Source of the DNA: Paenibacillus taichungensis | GTDB lineage: Bacteria; Bacillota; Bacilli; Paenibacillales; Paenibacillaceae | Length of the DNA: 64,000 bases | Assembly: GCF_003287275.1 (NCBI RefSeq) | Contig: NZ_QEVW01000010.1 | Span: 121,461-185,460 of the forward strand | Reading direction: 5' to 3' | Shown here: positions 54,327-62,394 of the stretch, one piece after another | Numbering within the stretch: position 1 is the first letter of the stretch | Layout: each line of letters opens with the position of its first letter | Translations under genes and position numbers: made by a program | Notes under the pieces: model-generated | The model's database searches: none | Told to the model about the DNA's origin: nothing | Seen by the model: only the letters and a program-made list of their open reading frames with translations

Positions 54327-54510
54327 AATGACCTCCTAATGTTATTCGTTAATTTCTTGAATTCGCTTACAATAATCACTCAATCTGTGCTGTATTTGCA
54401 TCGCTACATGAGGAATTATAGAGAACCAATGATCGGCAAACCTTGATTTTTCGGTCATGGAGTAGCATGATATAGACATTCATTCCAACATGAATCATGG
54501 AGGCGAACTG

Positions 54511-55374
54511 TTGAGCAACGCCTATTTGAATTGGTTTACAGCTGATTTGGAATTTCCGTTCTACATTCAATATGGAGGACATGACGAAGACACCGAACTT
54601 CATAAGCATGTGGACTTTTCGGAACTTGTTATTGTCCTGAATGGCAATGCGACACATGTTGTTAATACGGAGGAGTTTTTTGTTAAGAAAGGCAATGTAT
54701 TTGTGATTAATGGTTCCACTCCGCATGCCTACAGAGATCCTCATGATTTTCAGATATGCAACATTATGTTCAGACCCGAAATGCTTGCTTCCGCCGGACC
54801 GGATCTGAGAAAATCAAAGGGGTTTCAGGCTTTGTTTGTATTGGAGCCGTTTTATCGCAATATTCACTCCTATCCGAGTAAAATGTCCTTGCCTATTTCC
54901 AATCTGGAGTATGTGGAATCACTGATCTCTGTCATGATTGAGGAGTATAGAAGCAGACAGCAAGGATATCAGACGATGCTGATCTCCCGTTTTACGGAGA
55001 TGGTTGTTTATCTGTCGAGGCATTATGAGACACAGGAGAAGGGGATTGAGGGCACTAATCTGATGCATCTGGCGAATGCCATTTCCTATATCGAGGATCA
55101 TTATCTGGAACCCCTGACCTTGGAAGAGATTGCAGGGAAGTCGAATGTTTCTATACGGCATCTGAATCGCATCTTTCGATCCTATTATCAGATGACGCCC
55201 ATCTCGTATTTACAGAAGCTGCGACTGGAGAAGGCGTGTTATCTGTTAAAACAGGGGAACCTGTCCATTACTGAAATTTCTTATGAATGCGGGTTTAACG
55301 ATAGCAATTATTTTACCCGGCAGTTCACAAAGATGTATGGCATTTCTCCCAAAACGTACAGGCAATCTCTATAA
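54511..55374 (+). CDS. AraC-family regulator with cupin sensor domain
   Basis: A 287-residue cytoplasmic regulator. The N-terminal domain is an AraC-type cupin (IQYGGHDEDTELHKHVDFSE, VLNGNATHVVNTEEFFVKKG, FVINGSTPHAYRDPHDFQI), which binds a sugar in relatives such as RhaS/RhaR. The C-terminal 100 residues hold two helix-turn-helix units (LTLEEIAGKSNVSIRHLNRIF, then LSITEISYECGFNDSNYFTRQF, ending GISPKTYRQSL). The start is placed at TTG 54511 because GGAGG is seven bases upstream; the ATG at 54490 lies before that site. It is divergent from the solute-binding protein-GH43 pair and most likely their activator. Confidence 0.93.
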   Translation: MSNAYLNWFTADLEFPFYIQYGGHDEDTELHKHVDFSELVIVLNGNATHVVNTEEFFVKKGNVFVINGSTPHAYRDPHDFQICNIMFRPEMLASAGPDLRKSKGFQALFVLEPFYRNIHSYPSKMSLPISNLEYVESLISVMIEEYRSRQQGYQTMLISRFTEMVVYLSRHYETQEKGIEGTNLMHLANAISYIEDHYLEPLTLEEIAGKSNVSIRHLNRIFRSYYQMTPISYLQKLRLEKACYLLKQGNLSITEISYECGFNDSNYFTRQFTKMYGISPKTYRQSL

Positions 55375-55416
55375 CATGCCGCTGTGGTGTGATGAACGAA
55401 TGAAGGAGGGGTGAGT

Positions 55417-55776
55417 GTGAGAGAAACCTGTGTTCCAACTGGAGTGGCACTAAAAGATACCGGCTTTGGATATACGCTGTCCCTGGTAAACGGTAAATAT
55501 AAAATGGTTATTCTATATTGGCTGTCCGAAAACAAAGTGATGAGGCATAATGAGCTGAAGAGAAGCATTGGTACCATTTCTTACAAAACATTGAGCGTCA
55601 TGCTTAAGGAGTTAGAGGAACATGATCTGATTCTACGCAAAGAATATCCCCAAATTCCGCCCAAAGTTGAATATTCATTGTCGGAACGAGGAAAATCAAT
55701 AATGCCACTGTTAGATATGATGTGTGATTGGGGAGAAGCCAATATGGCGTCTGCCCCAGGGTTAATACAATGCTAA
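55417..55776 (+). CDS. HxlR-family transcriptional regulator
   Basis: A 119-residue winged-helix protein starting with GTG at 55417, seven bases after AGGAGG. The family pattern is clear: TLSLVNGKYKMVILYWLSENKVMRHNELKR, then SIGTISYKTLSVMLKELEEHDLILRKEYPQIPPKVEYSLSERG. An N-terminal Cys (ETCVP) occupies the place of the redox-sensing Cys of YodB/HypR-type members, which sense quinones and diamide; sensing here is inferred. It is convergent with a flavodoxin-fold oxidoreductase, the usual target class. A bidirectional terminator lies between them. Confidence 0.92.
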   Translation: MRETCVPTGVALKDTGFGYTLSLVNGKYKMVILYWLSENKVMRHNELKRSIGTISYKTLSVMLKELEEHDLILRKEYPQIPPKVEYSLSERGKSIMPLLDMMCDWGEANMASAPGLIQC

Positions 55777-55796
55777 CGGTCAGGTTGTGAGAGATT

Positions 55797-55846
55797 AAAA
55801 AAGCAAAATGCAGTATCTCTTGAAAATTGGAGATACTGCTTTTTTG
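55797..55846. terminator. Bidirectional intrinsic terminator
   Basis: GCAGTATCTC pairs with GAGATACTGC; A and T runs flank the stem on both sides, so it can end both the HxlR gene and the convergent oxidoreductase gene. Confidence 0.92.
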
Positions 55847-55864
55847 ATCTGCTCTGAGTGGGCT

Positions 55865-56392
55865 TTAGAAGTTCTCCATGAAACGTAAATAGTTATGTGC
55901 GCTTTGTTCCAATTCATCTGCTGTAGGTTCATGTTCTGCCCCGTAGAAGGCAAAGAATGGCCGATAATCGGCATCGCAGTAATAGAAAGTCGTCTCAAAA
56001 GGCGTTAGCAGTTGTCCAAGGGTATAGCGATATTTGCCCTCTTCCGTGTAATCCGCCTCTTTGATTCCGGCAGATACGGCCAAAGCGACTTTGCGTTGCT
56101 GCAATTTGTCCCCCTTGGAGCCGTAAGCCCAGCCATACGTAAAAACTTCATCCAGCCATTGTTTAAGAAGAGGTGGGCTGCTGAACCAATAGAACGGAAA
56201 TTGCAACACAAGATGGTCATGACTTTCAATGAGCTGCTGTTCTTGCTGCACATCAATATGTCCATCAGGGTAAACTTTATAAAGTTCATGTACCGTATAT
56301 TTTTCTGGATATTGTTGGAGTTCTTCTATCCATCGTTTGTTGATGACCGACGTTTCCGGGTTGGGATGTGCTACGATGACAAGTGTTTTCAA
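55865..56392 (-). CDS. Flavodoxin-fold NAD(P)H oxidoreductase (YwrO/MdaB-like)
   Basis: A 175-residue protein of the flavodoxin_2 group. It starts with KTLVIVAHPNPETSVINKRW, which forms the first strand and FMN/FAD phosphate site. HDHLVLQFPFYWFSSPPLLKQWLDEVFTYGWAYG follows near residues 58-92, the conserved block of general stress protein 14, YwrO and quinone reductases. The end, PFFAFYGAEHEPT, is also typical. These enzymes reduce quinones or related electrophiles with NAD(P)H. The start is TTG behind AGAGGAAG. A 24-base perfect palindrome upstream (56476-56499) and the HxlR gene downstream suggest redox- or quinone-responsive control. Confidence 0.9.
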   Translation of the reverse strand: MKTLVIVAHPNPETSVINKRWIEELQQYPEKYTVHELYKVYPDGHIDVQQEQQLIESHDHLVLQFPFYWFSSPPLLKQWLDEVFTYGWAYGSKGDKLQQRKVALAVSAGIKEADYTEEGKYRYTLGQLLTPFETTFYYCDADYRPFFAFYGAEHEPTADELEQSAHNYLRFMENF

Positions 56393-56475
56393 AATGAATT
56401 CTTCCTCTCTAAGCTATAATGTTTCTTGAGTATAAAGGGAGAATTGCCAGGATGTAAGTATGCACTTTTAGTACA

Positions 56476-56499
56476 GGTACTTACCTTAAGGTAAGTACC
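56476..56499. promoter_or_regulatory. 24-base perfect palindrome, likely HxlR operator
   Basis: The two halves GGTACTTACCTT and AAGGTAAGTACC are exact reverse complements with no spacer. It lies 84 bases upstream of the oxidoreductase start. TAC...GTA-type dyads are known operators of YodB/HxlR proteins, and an HxlR gene is adjacent. The about 300-base gap 56393-56691 has no other recognisable element apart from a hairpin near 56618. Confidence 0.65.
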
Positions 56500-56617
56500 A
56501 CCGGTCGTTTTGTATGTTCATTAGAGGCACTCCAAACGGTCATGGATATGAGGTGTGGCAGGGGGTTATGGGAACATGCAGAGCGTCTCGGGAAGGTTAA
56601 GTCATAGAAAGGAGTAT

Positions 56618-56643
56618 AGCCGCCAGATTAATGCTTGGCGGCT
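56618..56643. terminator. Hairpin downstream of the second ArsR-type gene
   Basis: AGCCGCCA pairs with TGGCGGCT. It lies about 50 bases past the regulator stop codon at 56692, but no T run follows on the minus strand, so termination is uncertain. Confidence 0.35.
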
Positions 56644-56691
56644 GTTTATTAATTTTTAAGTTATAAACGTGGTGTGTTCGTAATGAAGTCA

Positions 56692-57609
56692 TTATTCCTC
56701 TTGCACATTATAGAGCACACGGGCAAGCAGATTCTGACCATAATTGCCGAAATTTTTGCCAAAGATCGTCAATCCGCGTTTGTTCACTGGTCCGTCCGTT
56801 ACAGCAATTCGAAAGTGGATATCGCTTTTGTAATCCAGGCCAATCTCGTCCAGAGTTACATCGGAGATGCGGCATCCATCAATATAGCTGCCCTCTTGGG
56901 TGATACGGATCAGTTTCAGCATCCCGTATTGATTCAGATGCGGCGGCCACCAGTCCGGATTGAACGTACCACGGGTATTACCAAAATCTCCTGGGCTCGT
57001 CCAACAACCAATCTCGATGCCGTTAACGTAGAAATAAATATCCGAAGGGTAGTTGTCGCAAAAACCTGGTGCCTCCGAACCCAATTCCATGGACAACTGG
57101 ATTTCGCTGAACGTTTGGTTGGGCTTAAGGTAGTTGGGAATTCGATATTCGAGATAACCTTCGGCTAGCCAAATCATCTCCGCATCAATACGGAGTGGAT
57201 CAGCAAAGTAACGTGGATCATCGAACTCACCGACAATGCTGTCCCGGGTAGCGAGACCACATGTAGGAGCTGCCTGATAATCGCTATAATGCCCTACCTG
57301 AATTTCAACCTCGTATCGGTTATAAATCTCCTGTGAACGCAGGTCCACCATTAATTTTTCCTCATTGAGATAACATATCTTCTGAATTCCATGTTTACCA
57401 ACCGCAGTATTGATCTCAATCAGACCGCTTTCTTCCAATTTCTTAATATGCATTGTAATGGCGCCATTGCTGAGCCCCAGTTTGGTTGCGAGATCATTGA
57501 GGTTAAGACTCTGGTTCTTGGCAAGCAGTTCAATGATCTGGATCCGAATTTCCGAACTGAGTGCCTTGAAAATATTAACGCCAGACATCAGATCTTTAAT
57601 ATAAATCAT
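56692..57609 (-). CDS. ArsR-type winged-helix regulator with large C-terminal ligand-domain candidate (copy 2)
   Basis: A 305-residue paralogue of the regulator at 27942-28850, alike over its full length. The winged helix (IFKALSSEIRIQIIELLAKN, then LNDLATKLGLSNGAITMHIKKLEESGLI) has no metal-binding Cys motif. The C-terminal 200 residues share AAPTCGLATRDSIVGEFDDPRYFADPLRIDAEMIWLAEGY-type blocks (for example PTCGLATRDSIVGEFDDPRY), INGIEIGCWTSPGD-like and NQYGMLKLIRITQEGSYIDG segments with copy 1. It is divergent from a secreted GH43 arabinanase gene. The ATG at 57609 follows AAAGGA; a TTG ten codons upstream has no site. The role as an arabinan-pathway repressor or activator is inferred from position. 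Confidence 0.8.
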   Translation of the reverse strand: MIYIKDLMSGVNIFKALSSEIRIQIIELLAKNQSLNLNDLATKLGLSNGAITMHIKKLEESGLIEINTAVGKHGIQKICYLNEEKLMVDLRSQEIYNRYEVEIQVGHYSDYQAAPTCGLATRDSIVGEFDDPRYFADPLRIDAEMIWLAEGYLEYRIPNYLKPNQTFSEIQLSMELGSEAPGFCDNYPSDIYFYVNGIEIGCWTSPGDFGNTRGTFNPDWWPPHLNQYGMLKLIRITQEGSYIDGCRISDVTLDEIGLDYKSDIHFRIAVTDGPVNKRGLTIFGKNFGNYGQNLLARVLYNVQEE

Positions 57610-57768
57610 AGGTGGTTTTCCTTTCCACGTTCTGAACAAAGCCCTGCTGACCCAGGCTTTTGCACATTTATATGGTTTGTTTTAGATAATTATAAATGAT
57701 TACCCGATGGAAGGGAAGGGCGGAGTAAAGGAAGCCAAATCCCTTATATACATAGCATAAATGGGCGT

Positions 57769-57792
57769 AATATTCATAAATTGATGAATATT
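57769..57792. promoter_or_regulatory. Perfect dyad, candidate operator of the GH43 gene
   Basis: AATATTCAT-AAATTG-ATGAATATT, a 9-6-9 inverted repeat, lies between the second ArsR-type regulator and the GH43 promoter. Another dyad, ATTTCA-N8-TGAAAT, follows near 57819. Either could be the regulator binding site. Confidence 0.5.
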
Positions 57793-57841
57793 TACTTTAG
57801 AAAATAACTTAAATCATTTCATATATATTTGAAATATACCA

Positions 57842-57870
57842 TTGAAATGTGATGTAACCGCTTTTATAAT
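57842..57870 (+). promoter_or_regulatory. SigmaA promoter of the GH43 arabinanase gene with overlapping cre-like site
   Basis: TTGAAA (57842-57847), a 17-base spacer and a perfect TATAAT (57865-57870). A cre-like sequence TGTAACCGCTTTTA (57853-57866, one mismatch) overlaps the spacer and the -10 box, consistent with catabolite repression. Confidence 0.72.
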
Positions 57871-57942
57871 CCTAGTATACCTAAATTGATTTAATACTTC
57901 ATGAACCAAATTAACTATTTGATCAGGAGAGGTGGATTCGAT

Positions 57943-58920
57943 TTGGAAAAGTTCAAAGGAATGACAGGATTCAGGAAGAAACGTTGGGCATTACCTGCAC
58001 TACTTGTACTTGTTTTGCTATTGGCGGGTCAGTCCCGGGCATTCGCGGCATTTTGGAATCTGAGCGGAGATATTGCCGTCCACGATCCATCCATCATCAA
58101 AGAAGGAAACTCATGGTATACCTTCTCAACAGGTCCTGGCATTCAGGTCCTGAAATCAGATAATGGCTCCTCCTGGTATCGTGTTCCGCAGATTTTTCTG
58201 AGCAAGCCCTCCTGGTGGGCCTCTGCCGTTCCGGGACAGAGCGGTCTGGAAGTATGGGCGCCTGACGTGGAGCAGTACAACGGAAAAGTGTGGCTGTATT
58301 ATTCCATCTCTACCTTTGGCTCCAACAGATCTGCGATCGGGCTTGCGTCTGCAACCAGCATTGGAGCAGGTCAGTGGAAGGATGAGGGGTTAGTACTTCA
58401 AACCACAACCGCCAACGATTATAACGCTATTGATCCGAATCTGGTCATCGATGCTTCAGGCAACCCGTGGCTGGCTTTCGGTTCTTTCTGGAGCGGTCTG
58501 AAGATTGTGAAACTGGACAAAAACACAATGAAACCGACCGGAAGCATATCCTCCATTGCGGCGCGTCCGAATAATGGCGGGGCCATCGAAGCACCAAGTA
58601 TTGTGTACCGTAACGGTTATTATTACTTGTTTGCCTCCATTGATTCCTGCTGCCAGGGCGTAAATAGCACGTACAAAATGGTCTATGGACGTTCGACAAG
58701 TATCACAGGACCGTATGTGGACAAAAACGGTGTGAACATGTTGAATGGTGGCGGAACCCTATTGGATTCGGGGAATGTCAAATGGAAGGGACCGGGCGGT
58801 CAGGATGTGTATAACGGTAATGTGATTGCGCGCCACGCCTATGATGCTGATGATAATGGCAATCCGAAGCTGCTAATCAACGACCTGCTGTGGGATTCCA
58901 GCGGCTGGCCAACCTACTAG
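57943..58920 (+). CDS. Secreted GH43 arabinan endo-1,5-alpha-L-arabinosidase
   Basis: A 325-residue exported enzyme. The TTG at 57943 is chosen as start because AGGAGAGG lies seven bases upstream; the ATG at 57901 precedes that site. Residues 1-36 form a signal peptide (WALPALLVLVLLLAGQSRAFA). The single-domain propeller shows the GH43 triad: Asp in DIAVHDPSIIKEG, Asp in NAIDPNLVIDASGNPWLAFGS, and Glu in NGGAIEAPSIVYRNGYYYLF. EVWAPDVEQYNGKVWLYYSIS and DSCCQGVNSTYKMVYGRS are typical of arabinanases such as AbnA. It cuts the alpha-1,5-arabinan backbone outside the cell; the products can enter through the AraNPQ-like importer encoded just downstream. Confidence 0.95.
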   Translation: MEKFKGMTGFRKKRWALPALLVLVLLLAGQSRAFAAFWNLSGDIAVHDPSIIKEGNSWYTFSTGPGIQVLKSDNGSSWYRVPQIFLSKPSWWASAVPGQSGLEVWAPDVEQYNGKVWLYYSISTFGSNRSAIGLASATSIGAGQWKDEGLVLQTTTANDYNAIDPNLVIDASGNPWLAFGSFWSGLKIVKLDKNTMKPTGSISSIAARPNNGGAIEAPSIVYRNGYYYLFASIDSCCQGVNSTYKMVYGRSTSITGPYVDKNGVNMLNGGGTLLDSGNVKWKGPGGQDVYNGNVIARHAYDADDNGNPKLLINDLLWDSSGWPTY

Positions 58921-58957
58921 TTTGTTTTAAATAAATATAAAATGTTTTAACAAAGTA

Positions 58958-58985
58958 TTGACTAAAGTGATCTGGATTTGATAAA
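58958..58985 (+). promoter_or_regulatory. Promoter of the AraNPQ-like operon
   Basis: TTGACT (58958-58963) and GATAAA (58980-58985) with a 16-base spacer. The left arm of a long inverted repeat (58969-59039) overlaps it. Confidence 0.45.
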
Positions 58986-59039
58986 TTTAACAACAGAAAT
59001 CTTATTTTACTGAATTGAATACGGTTACAAATCCAGATC
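58969..59039. promoter_or_regulatory. Spaced inverted repeat around the operon promoter
   Basis: GATCTGGATTTG (58969-58980) and CAAATCCAGATC (59028-59039) are exact reverse complements 47 bases apart. The right arm ends at the ribosome binding site of the solute-binding protein gene. This could be a looping operator or an mRNA stem hiding that site. Confidence 0.5.
59016..59029. promoter_or_regulatory. cre-like site of the AraNPQ-like operon
   Basis: TGAATACGGTTACA matches the CcpA consensus with one mismatch and lies just downstream of the putative promoter. Confidence 0.5.
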
Positions 59040-59052
59040 AGGAGGGGTTCAG

Positions 59053-60393
59053 ATGGTAAAGAAAAAAAGATTGGTCACACTTATGCTTTTAATGCTGGTA
59101 AGTGCACTCGTGTTTGCGGGCTGCGGAGGAAGCAGCGGATCAAGCGGGGACAAGGAATTGACATTCATGTTCCGTGGTGGCACAGATGAACAAAAGGCAT
59201 ATCAAGCCGTTGTTAAAAAGTTTGAAGAAGAGCATCCAGGTGTCAAAGTCAAAATTATCGTAACAGCTGCAGATCAATATGCGACAAAATTGAGAGCTGC
59301 CATTACAGGCAACAGCTTGCCGGACGTATTTTATTTTAACCCTGGTGATGTGAAAGCCTATGTGAACAGCAATGTGCTAATGAACCTGACACCTTACATT
59401 GAAAATAATGCGGACGTAGATCTGGATAACATCTGGAAATATGGTGTGGATCTGTATCGCTATGATGGCAAAATGGCAGGTCAGGGCGATCTCTACGGCA
59501 TGCCGAAAGATCTGGGTCCGTTTGCACTCGGTTATAACAAAACATTATTTGAAAAAGAGGGCATCCCATTCCCTGATAAGGACAAGCCTTACACATGGGA
59601 CGAATTCATCAAGGTCAACCAACAAGCAACCAAGGATACGAATGGAGACGGTAAACCGGACGTATTTGGTACAGGCTTCAACGTACAATGGGCGCTGCAG
59701 TCCTTTGTATGGAGCAATGGTGCAGACTGGTTGGATGACAGCAAAACAAAGGTAACCATTGATGATCCGAAATTTGCGGAAGCACTGCAATTCTTTGCAG
59801 ACATGCAAAACAAATACAAAATCACGCCTTCCATTGAGGAAGCGCAAACATTGGATACGTACCAACGCTGGATGAAAGGGGAAATGGCTTTCTTCCCGGT
59901 AGGTCCGTGGGATATGAGTACATTCGAGAAACTGCCTTTCGAGTATGACCTGCTGCCTTTCCCTGCCGGCTCTACCGGAAAATCAGCGACGTGGATCGGT
60001 TCACTCGGTATCGGTGTATCGGCCAAAACGAAACATCCGGAAGAAGCTGCGGCATTGGTTAATTACCTCACAGCTTCCAAAGAAGGCATGCAGCAGTTGG
60101 TTGATGCCAAAGTACAAATTCCGAATCTGCTTGATATGGCAGACGAGTGGGCCAAGGATACTTCAACGAAACCGGCCAACAAACAGGAATTCATTGATAT
60201 CGTGGAAGATTACGGCCGCGCGCTTCCAGGGAACTACACGTACAATGCGGAATGGTATGACCTGTTCTTCACTGATATCCAGCCCGTACTGGATGGCAAG
60301 ATTACAGCCGCAGAATATGTGAAGCAGCAGCAGCCAAAAATGCAGAAACTGTTGGACAAAGCAGTAGAGCAAGAGAAAAAATCTCAGAAATAA
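59053..60393 (+). CDS. Sugar-binding lipoprotein of an AraN-like importer
   Basis: A 446-residue lipoprotein of the MalE/AraN-type family 1 solute-binding proteins. The lipobox is SALVFAGCG (Cys near residue 24). Family blocks include [63 protein letters not shown] and [26 protein letters not shown] precedes the ATG. It is the first gene of a four-gene unit with two permeases and a GH43 arabinanase. The neighbours suggest arabino-oligosaccharides as ligands, as for Bacillus AraN; this is inference. No ATPase gene is present. Confidence 0.93.
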   Translation: MVKKKRLVTLMLLMLVSALVFAGCGGSSGSSGDKELTFMFRGGTDEQKAYQAVVKKFEEEHPGVKVKIIVTAADQYATKLRAAITGNSLPDVFYFNPGDVKAYVNSNVLMNLTPYIENNADVDLDNIWKYGVDLYRYDGKMAGQGDLYGMPKDLGPFALGYNKTLFEKEGIPFPDKDKPYTWDEFIKVNQQATKDTNGDGKPDVFGTGFNVQWALQSFVWSNGADWLDDSKTKVTIDDPKFAEALQFFADMQNKYKITPSIEEAQTLDTYQRWMKGEMAFFPVGPWDMSTFEKLPFEYDLLPFPAGSTGKSATWIGSLGIGVSAKTKHPEEAAALVNYLTASKEGMQQLVDAKVQIPNLLDMADEWAKDTSTKPANKQEFIDIVEDYGRALPGNYTYNAEWYDLFFTDIQPVLDGKITAAEYVKQQQPKMQKLLDKAVEQEKKSQK

Positions 60394-60503
60394 GCATTTT
60401 GCAACATGCTGAAGTGTGACTGAAAAGATTGAAGGGTAGGTTCTAGAGAGAAGCAGCCCACCAAATGGATAGAGTAATAGATTCCGTGTTCAAAAAAAGG
60501 CGG

Positions 60504-60606
60504 TGCCAGCAGCCTGCTATCACGCTGCTGGCATCATTTTGGATTCCATACGGGTATGTTGCATGAATTGATCGAGCAAGCAGGCGTGTATCGATTCATG
60601 CAACAT
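60504..60606 (+). promoter_or_regulatory. Two hairpins between the binding-protein and permease genes
   Basis: The first is TGCCAGCAGC (60504-60513) with GCTGCTGGCA (60524-60533), followed only by TCATTTT. The second is ATGTTGCATGAAT (60556-60568) with ATTCATGCAACAT (60594-60606). Such elements often lower downstream expression or protect upstream mRNA, so that binding protein exceeds permease. Confidence 0.6.
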
Positions 60607-60634
60607 GCTGATATTAGAAACAGGGGTGAGCGCA

Positions 60635-61525
60635 GTGATTACAAAATCTAGTTTGTATCGCAAAGAGAGGCTGTACGGATATTTGTTTATTTTGCCTCCG
60701 GTTCTTGGTTTGCTGATCTTTGTTCTGTTCCCTTTCCTATATTCCTTGTACGGTTCGTTTACGGATTGGGATGGCTTGGGACAGATGAACTTTATCGGTT
60801 TAGCCAATTTTAAGGATTTGCTCACGGATGATCTGTTTTACAAAGCAATGTTCAACACCTTTTATCTGATGCTGGGTATCCCGATTGGTTTGTTGCTTGC
60901 ATTGCTGCTGGCGATGGGTCTGAATCGTAAAATTCCCGGCACTACAACGTTCCGTGTGATCTATTATATTCCGGTCATTTCTTCCCTCGCAGCGGTGTCC
61001 ATCATGTGGAACTGGGCGTACAACGGGGATTACGGATTAGTGAACCAATTCCTTGATCTGTTCGGTATTGAAGGCCCTAACTGGCTCGCAAACAAAGATA
61101 CGGTTAAACCGGCCCTGATTATTATGACGGTGTGGAAAGGTCTGGGTTATACGATGTTATTGTATCTGGCTGCACTGCAAAGTGTATCACGTACATATTA
61201 CGAAGCGGCTGAGCTTGATGGAGCGAACGGGTTCCAGATTTTCCGCAACATCACCTGGCCGATGGTGAAGCCGGTTACCTTTTTCCTCGTTGTTACGAAT
61301 ATTATTGGTGGTTCCCAAATCTTCACTGAAATGAACATTATGACGCCTACGGGTGGTCCTGAATATTCATCCGCATCGATTGTCTTCTACATCTGGCAGA
61401 AAGCATTCAGTAACCTGCAAATGGGTTATGCCTCTGCGATGGCCATGATTCTTGGTATTTTCATTTTTGTCATTACCTTGGTGCAGTTCAAAATGAACGA
61501 AAAATCAGCCTATGATGGGGATTAA
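60635..61525 (+). CDS. Sugar ABC transporter permease, AraP/UgpA type
   Basis: A 296-residue permease of the CUT1 family with six helices. It begins KERLYGYLFILPPVLGLLIFVLFPFLYSLYGSFTDWDG, and the ATPase-docking EAA loop is EAAELDGANGFQIFRNITWPMVKP. The C-terminal GYASAMAMILGIFIFVITLVQFKM is also typical. The start is placed at GTG 60635 with AGGGG eight bases upstream; the longer frame from 60605 lies inside a hairpin and lacks a site. It pairs with the permease at 61552. Confidence 0.92.
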   Translation: MITKSSLYRKERLYGYLFILPPVLGLLIFVLFPFLYSLYGSFTDWDGLGQMNFIGLANFKDLLTDDLFYKAMFNTFYLMLGIPIGLLLALLLAMGLNRKIPGTTTFRVIYYIPVISSLAAVSIMWNWAYNGDYGLVNQFLDLFGIEGPNWLANKDTVKPALIIMTVWKGLGYTMLLYLAALQSVSRTYYEAAELDGANGFQIFRNITWPMVKPVTFFLVVTNIIGGSQIFTEMNIMTPTGGPEYSSASIVFYIWQKAFSNLQMGYASAMAMILGIFIFVITLVQFKMNEKSAYDGD

Positions 61526-61551
61526 TGGTCTAGGAAAGGAGTGAACCGGAG

Positions 61552-62394
61552 ATGTCTTACAGTCAAAAGAGGAAACTAACGAACTCTATCATTTTTATCG
61601 TTTTGGCACTTGGTGCTATTGCGATGATTGCACCACTGATCTGGATGTTGTCCACTTCTGTGAAGGAGAAGCAGGATGTGTTCGCACTTCCGCCCGTGTG
61701 GATACCTGAAGTGTTCCAATTCGGAAAGTATAAGGAAATCTGGGAAGCAGGTCCGTTACTCAGCGGGATCAAAAACAGCTTGATCGTGGCGATCAGTGTT
61801 ACCGTTGTCGGGACGTTTACGTCGAGTATCGCTGCCTTTGCTTTTGCCAAATTGAGATTTCCGCATAAAAACAAACTGTTTCTTGCATTGCTCGCATCGA
61901 TGATGATTCCGTATCCGACGGTCATGATTCCGCAATTCATCATGTTCTCCAAGCTGGGCTGGGTGGACACGCTCTTGCCGCTTATCGTTCCCGGATTATT
62001 TGGGAACGTCGTTATGATCTTCTTCCTTCGTCAATACCTGCTTAGTGTACCTGATGCCATTATTGAAGCAGCGAAAATTGATGGCAGCTCCTATTTCCGA
62101 CTGTACTCCAGCATTACGTTCCCGCTCATTAAACCAGCGATTGCAGCTCAACTGATTCTCTGGTTCATGGGCATCTGGAATGATTATCTGGCACCGATTA
62201 TTTATCTGAATTCACCAGAGAAGCAGACACTACAGCTCGTTATTGCGAACTTCAATGCCACGTATGCGATCCAGACGGATTACCCGCTTATTATGGCGGC
62301 GTCCATTGTTGCGCTGCTGCCGGTGTTGATCATCTTCCTGATCTTCCAGAAACAGATTATTGAATCGGTAGCGATCTCTGGAGTGAAAGGATGA
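61552..62394 (+). CDS. Sugar ABC transporter permease, AraQ type
   Basis: A 280-residue partner permease with six helices: LGAIAMIAPLIWMLSTSVKEKQDVF at the start, FASSIAAFAFAKLRF-like block (TSSIAAFAFAKLRFPHKN) and the EAA loop EAAKIDGSSYFRLYSSITFPLIKP. LILWFMGIWNDYLAPIIYLN and the end FQKQIIESVAISGVKG are family hallmarks. AGGAAAGGAG precedes the ATG, 26 bases after the previous gene. Its stop overlaps the start of the GH43 gene by four bases (ATGA), so the enzyme is translated from the same message. Confidence 0.94.
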   Translation: MSYSQKRKLTNSIIFIVLALGAIAMIAPLIWMLSTSVKEKQDVFALPPVWIPEVFQFGKYKEIWEAGPLLSGIKNSLIVAISVTVVGTFTSSIAAFAFAKLRFPHKNKLFLALLASMMIPYPTVMIPQFIMFSKLGWVDTLLPLIVPGLFGNVVMIFFLRQYLLSVPDAIIEAAKIDGSSYFRLYSSITFPLIKPAIAAQLILWFMGIWNDYLAPIIYLNSPEKQTLQLVIANFNATYAIQTDYPLIMAASIVALLPVLIIFLIFQKQIIESVAISGVKG

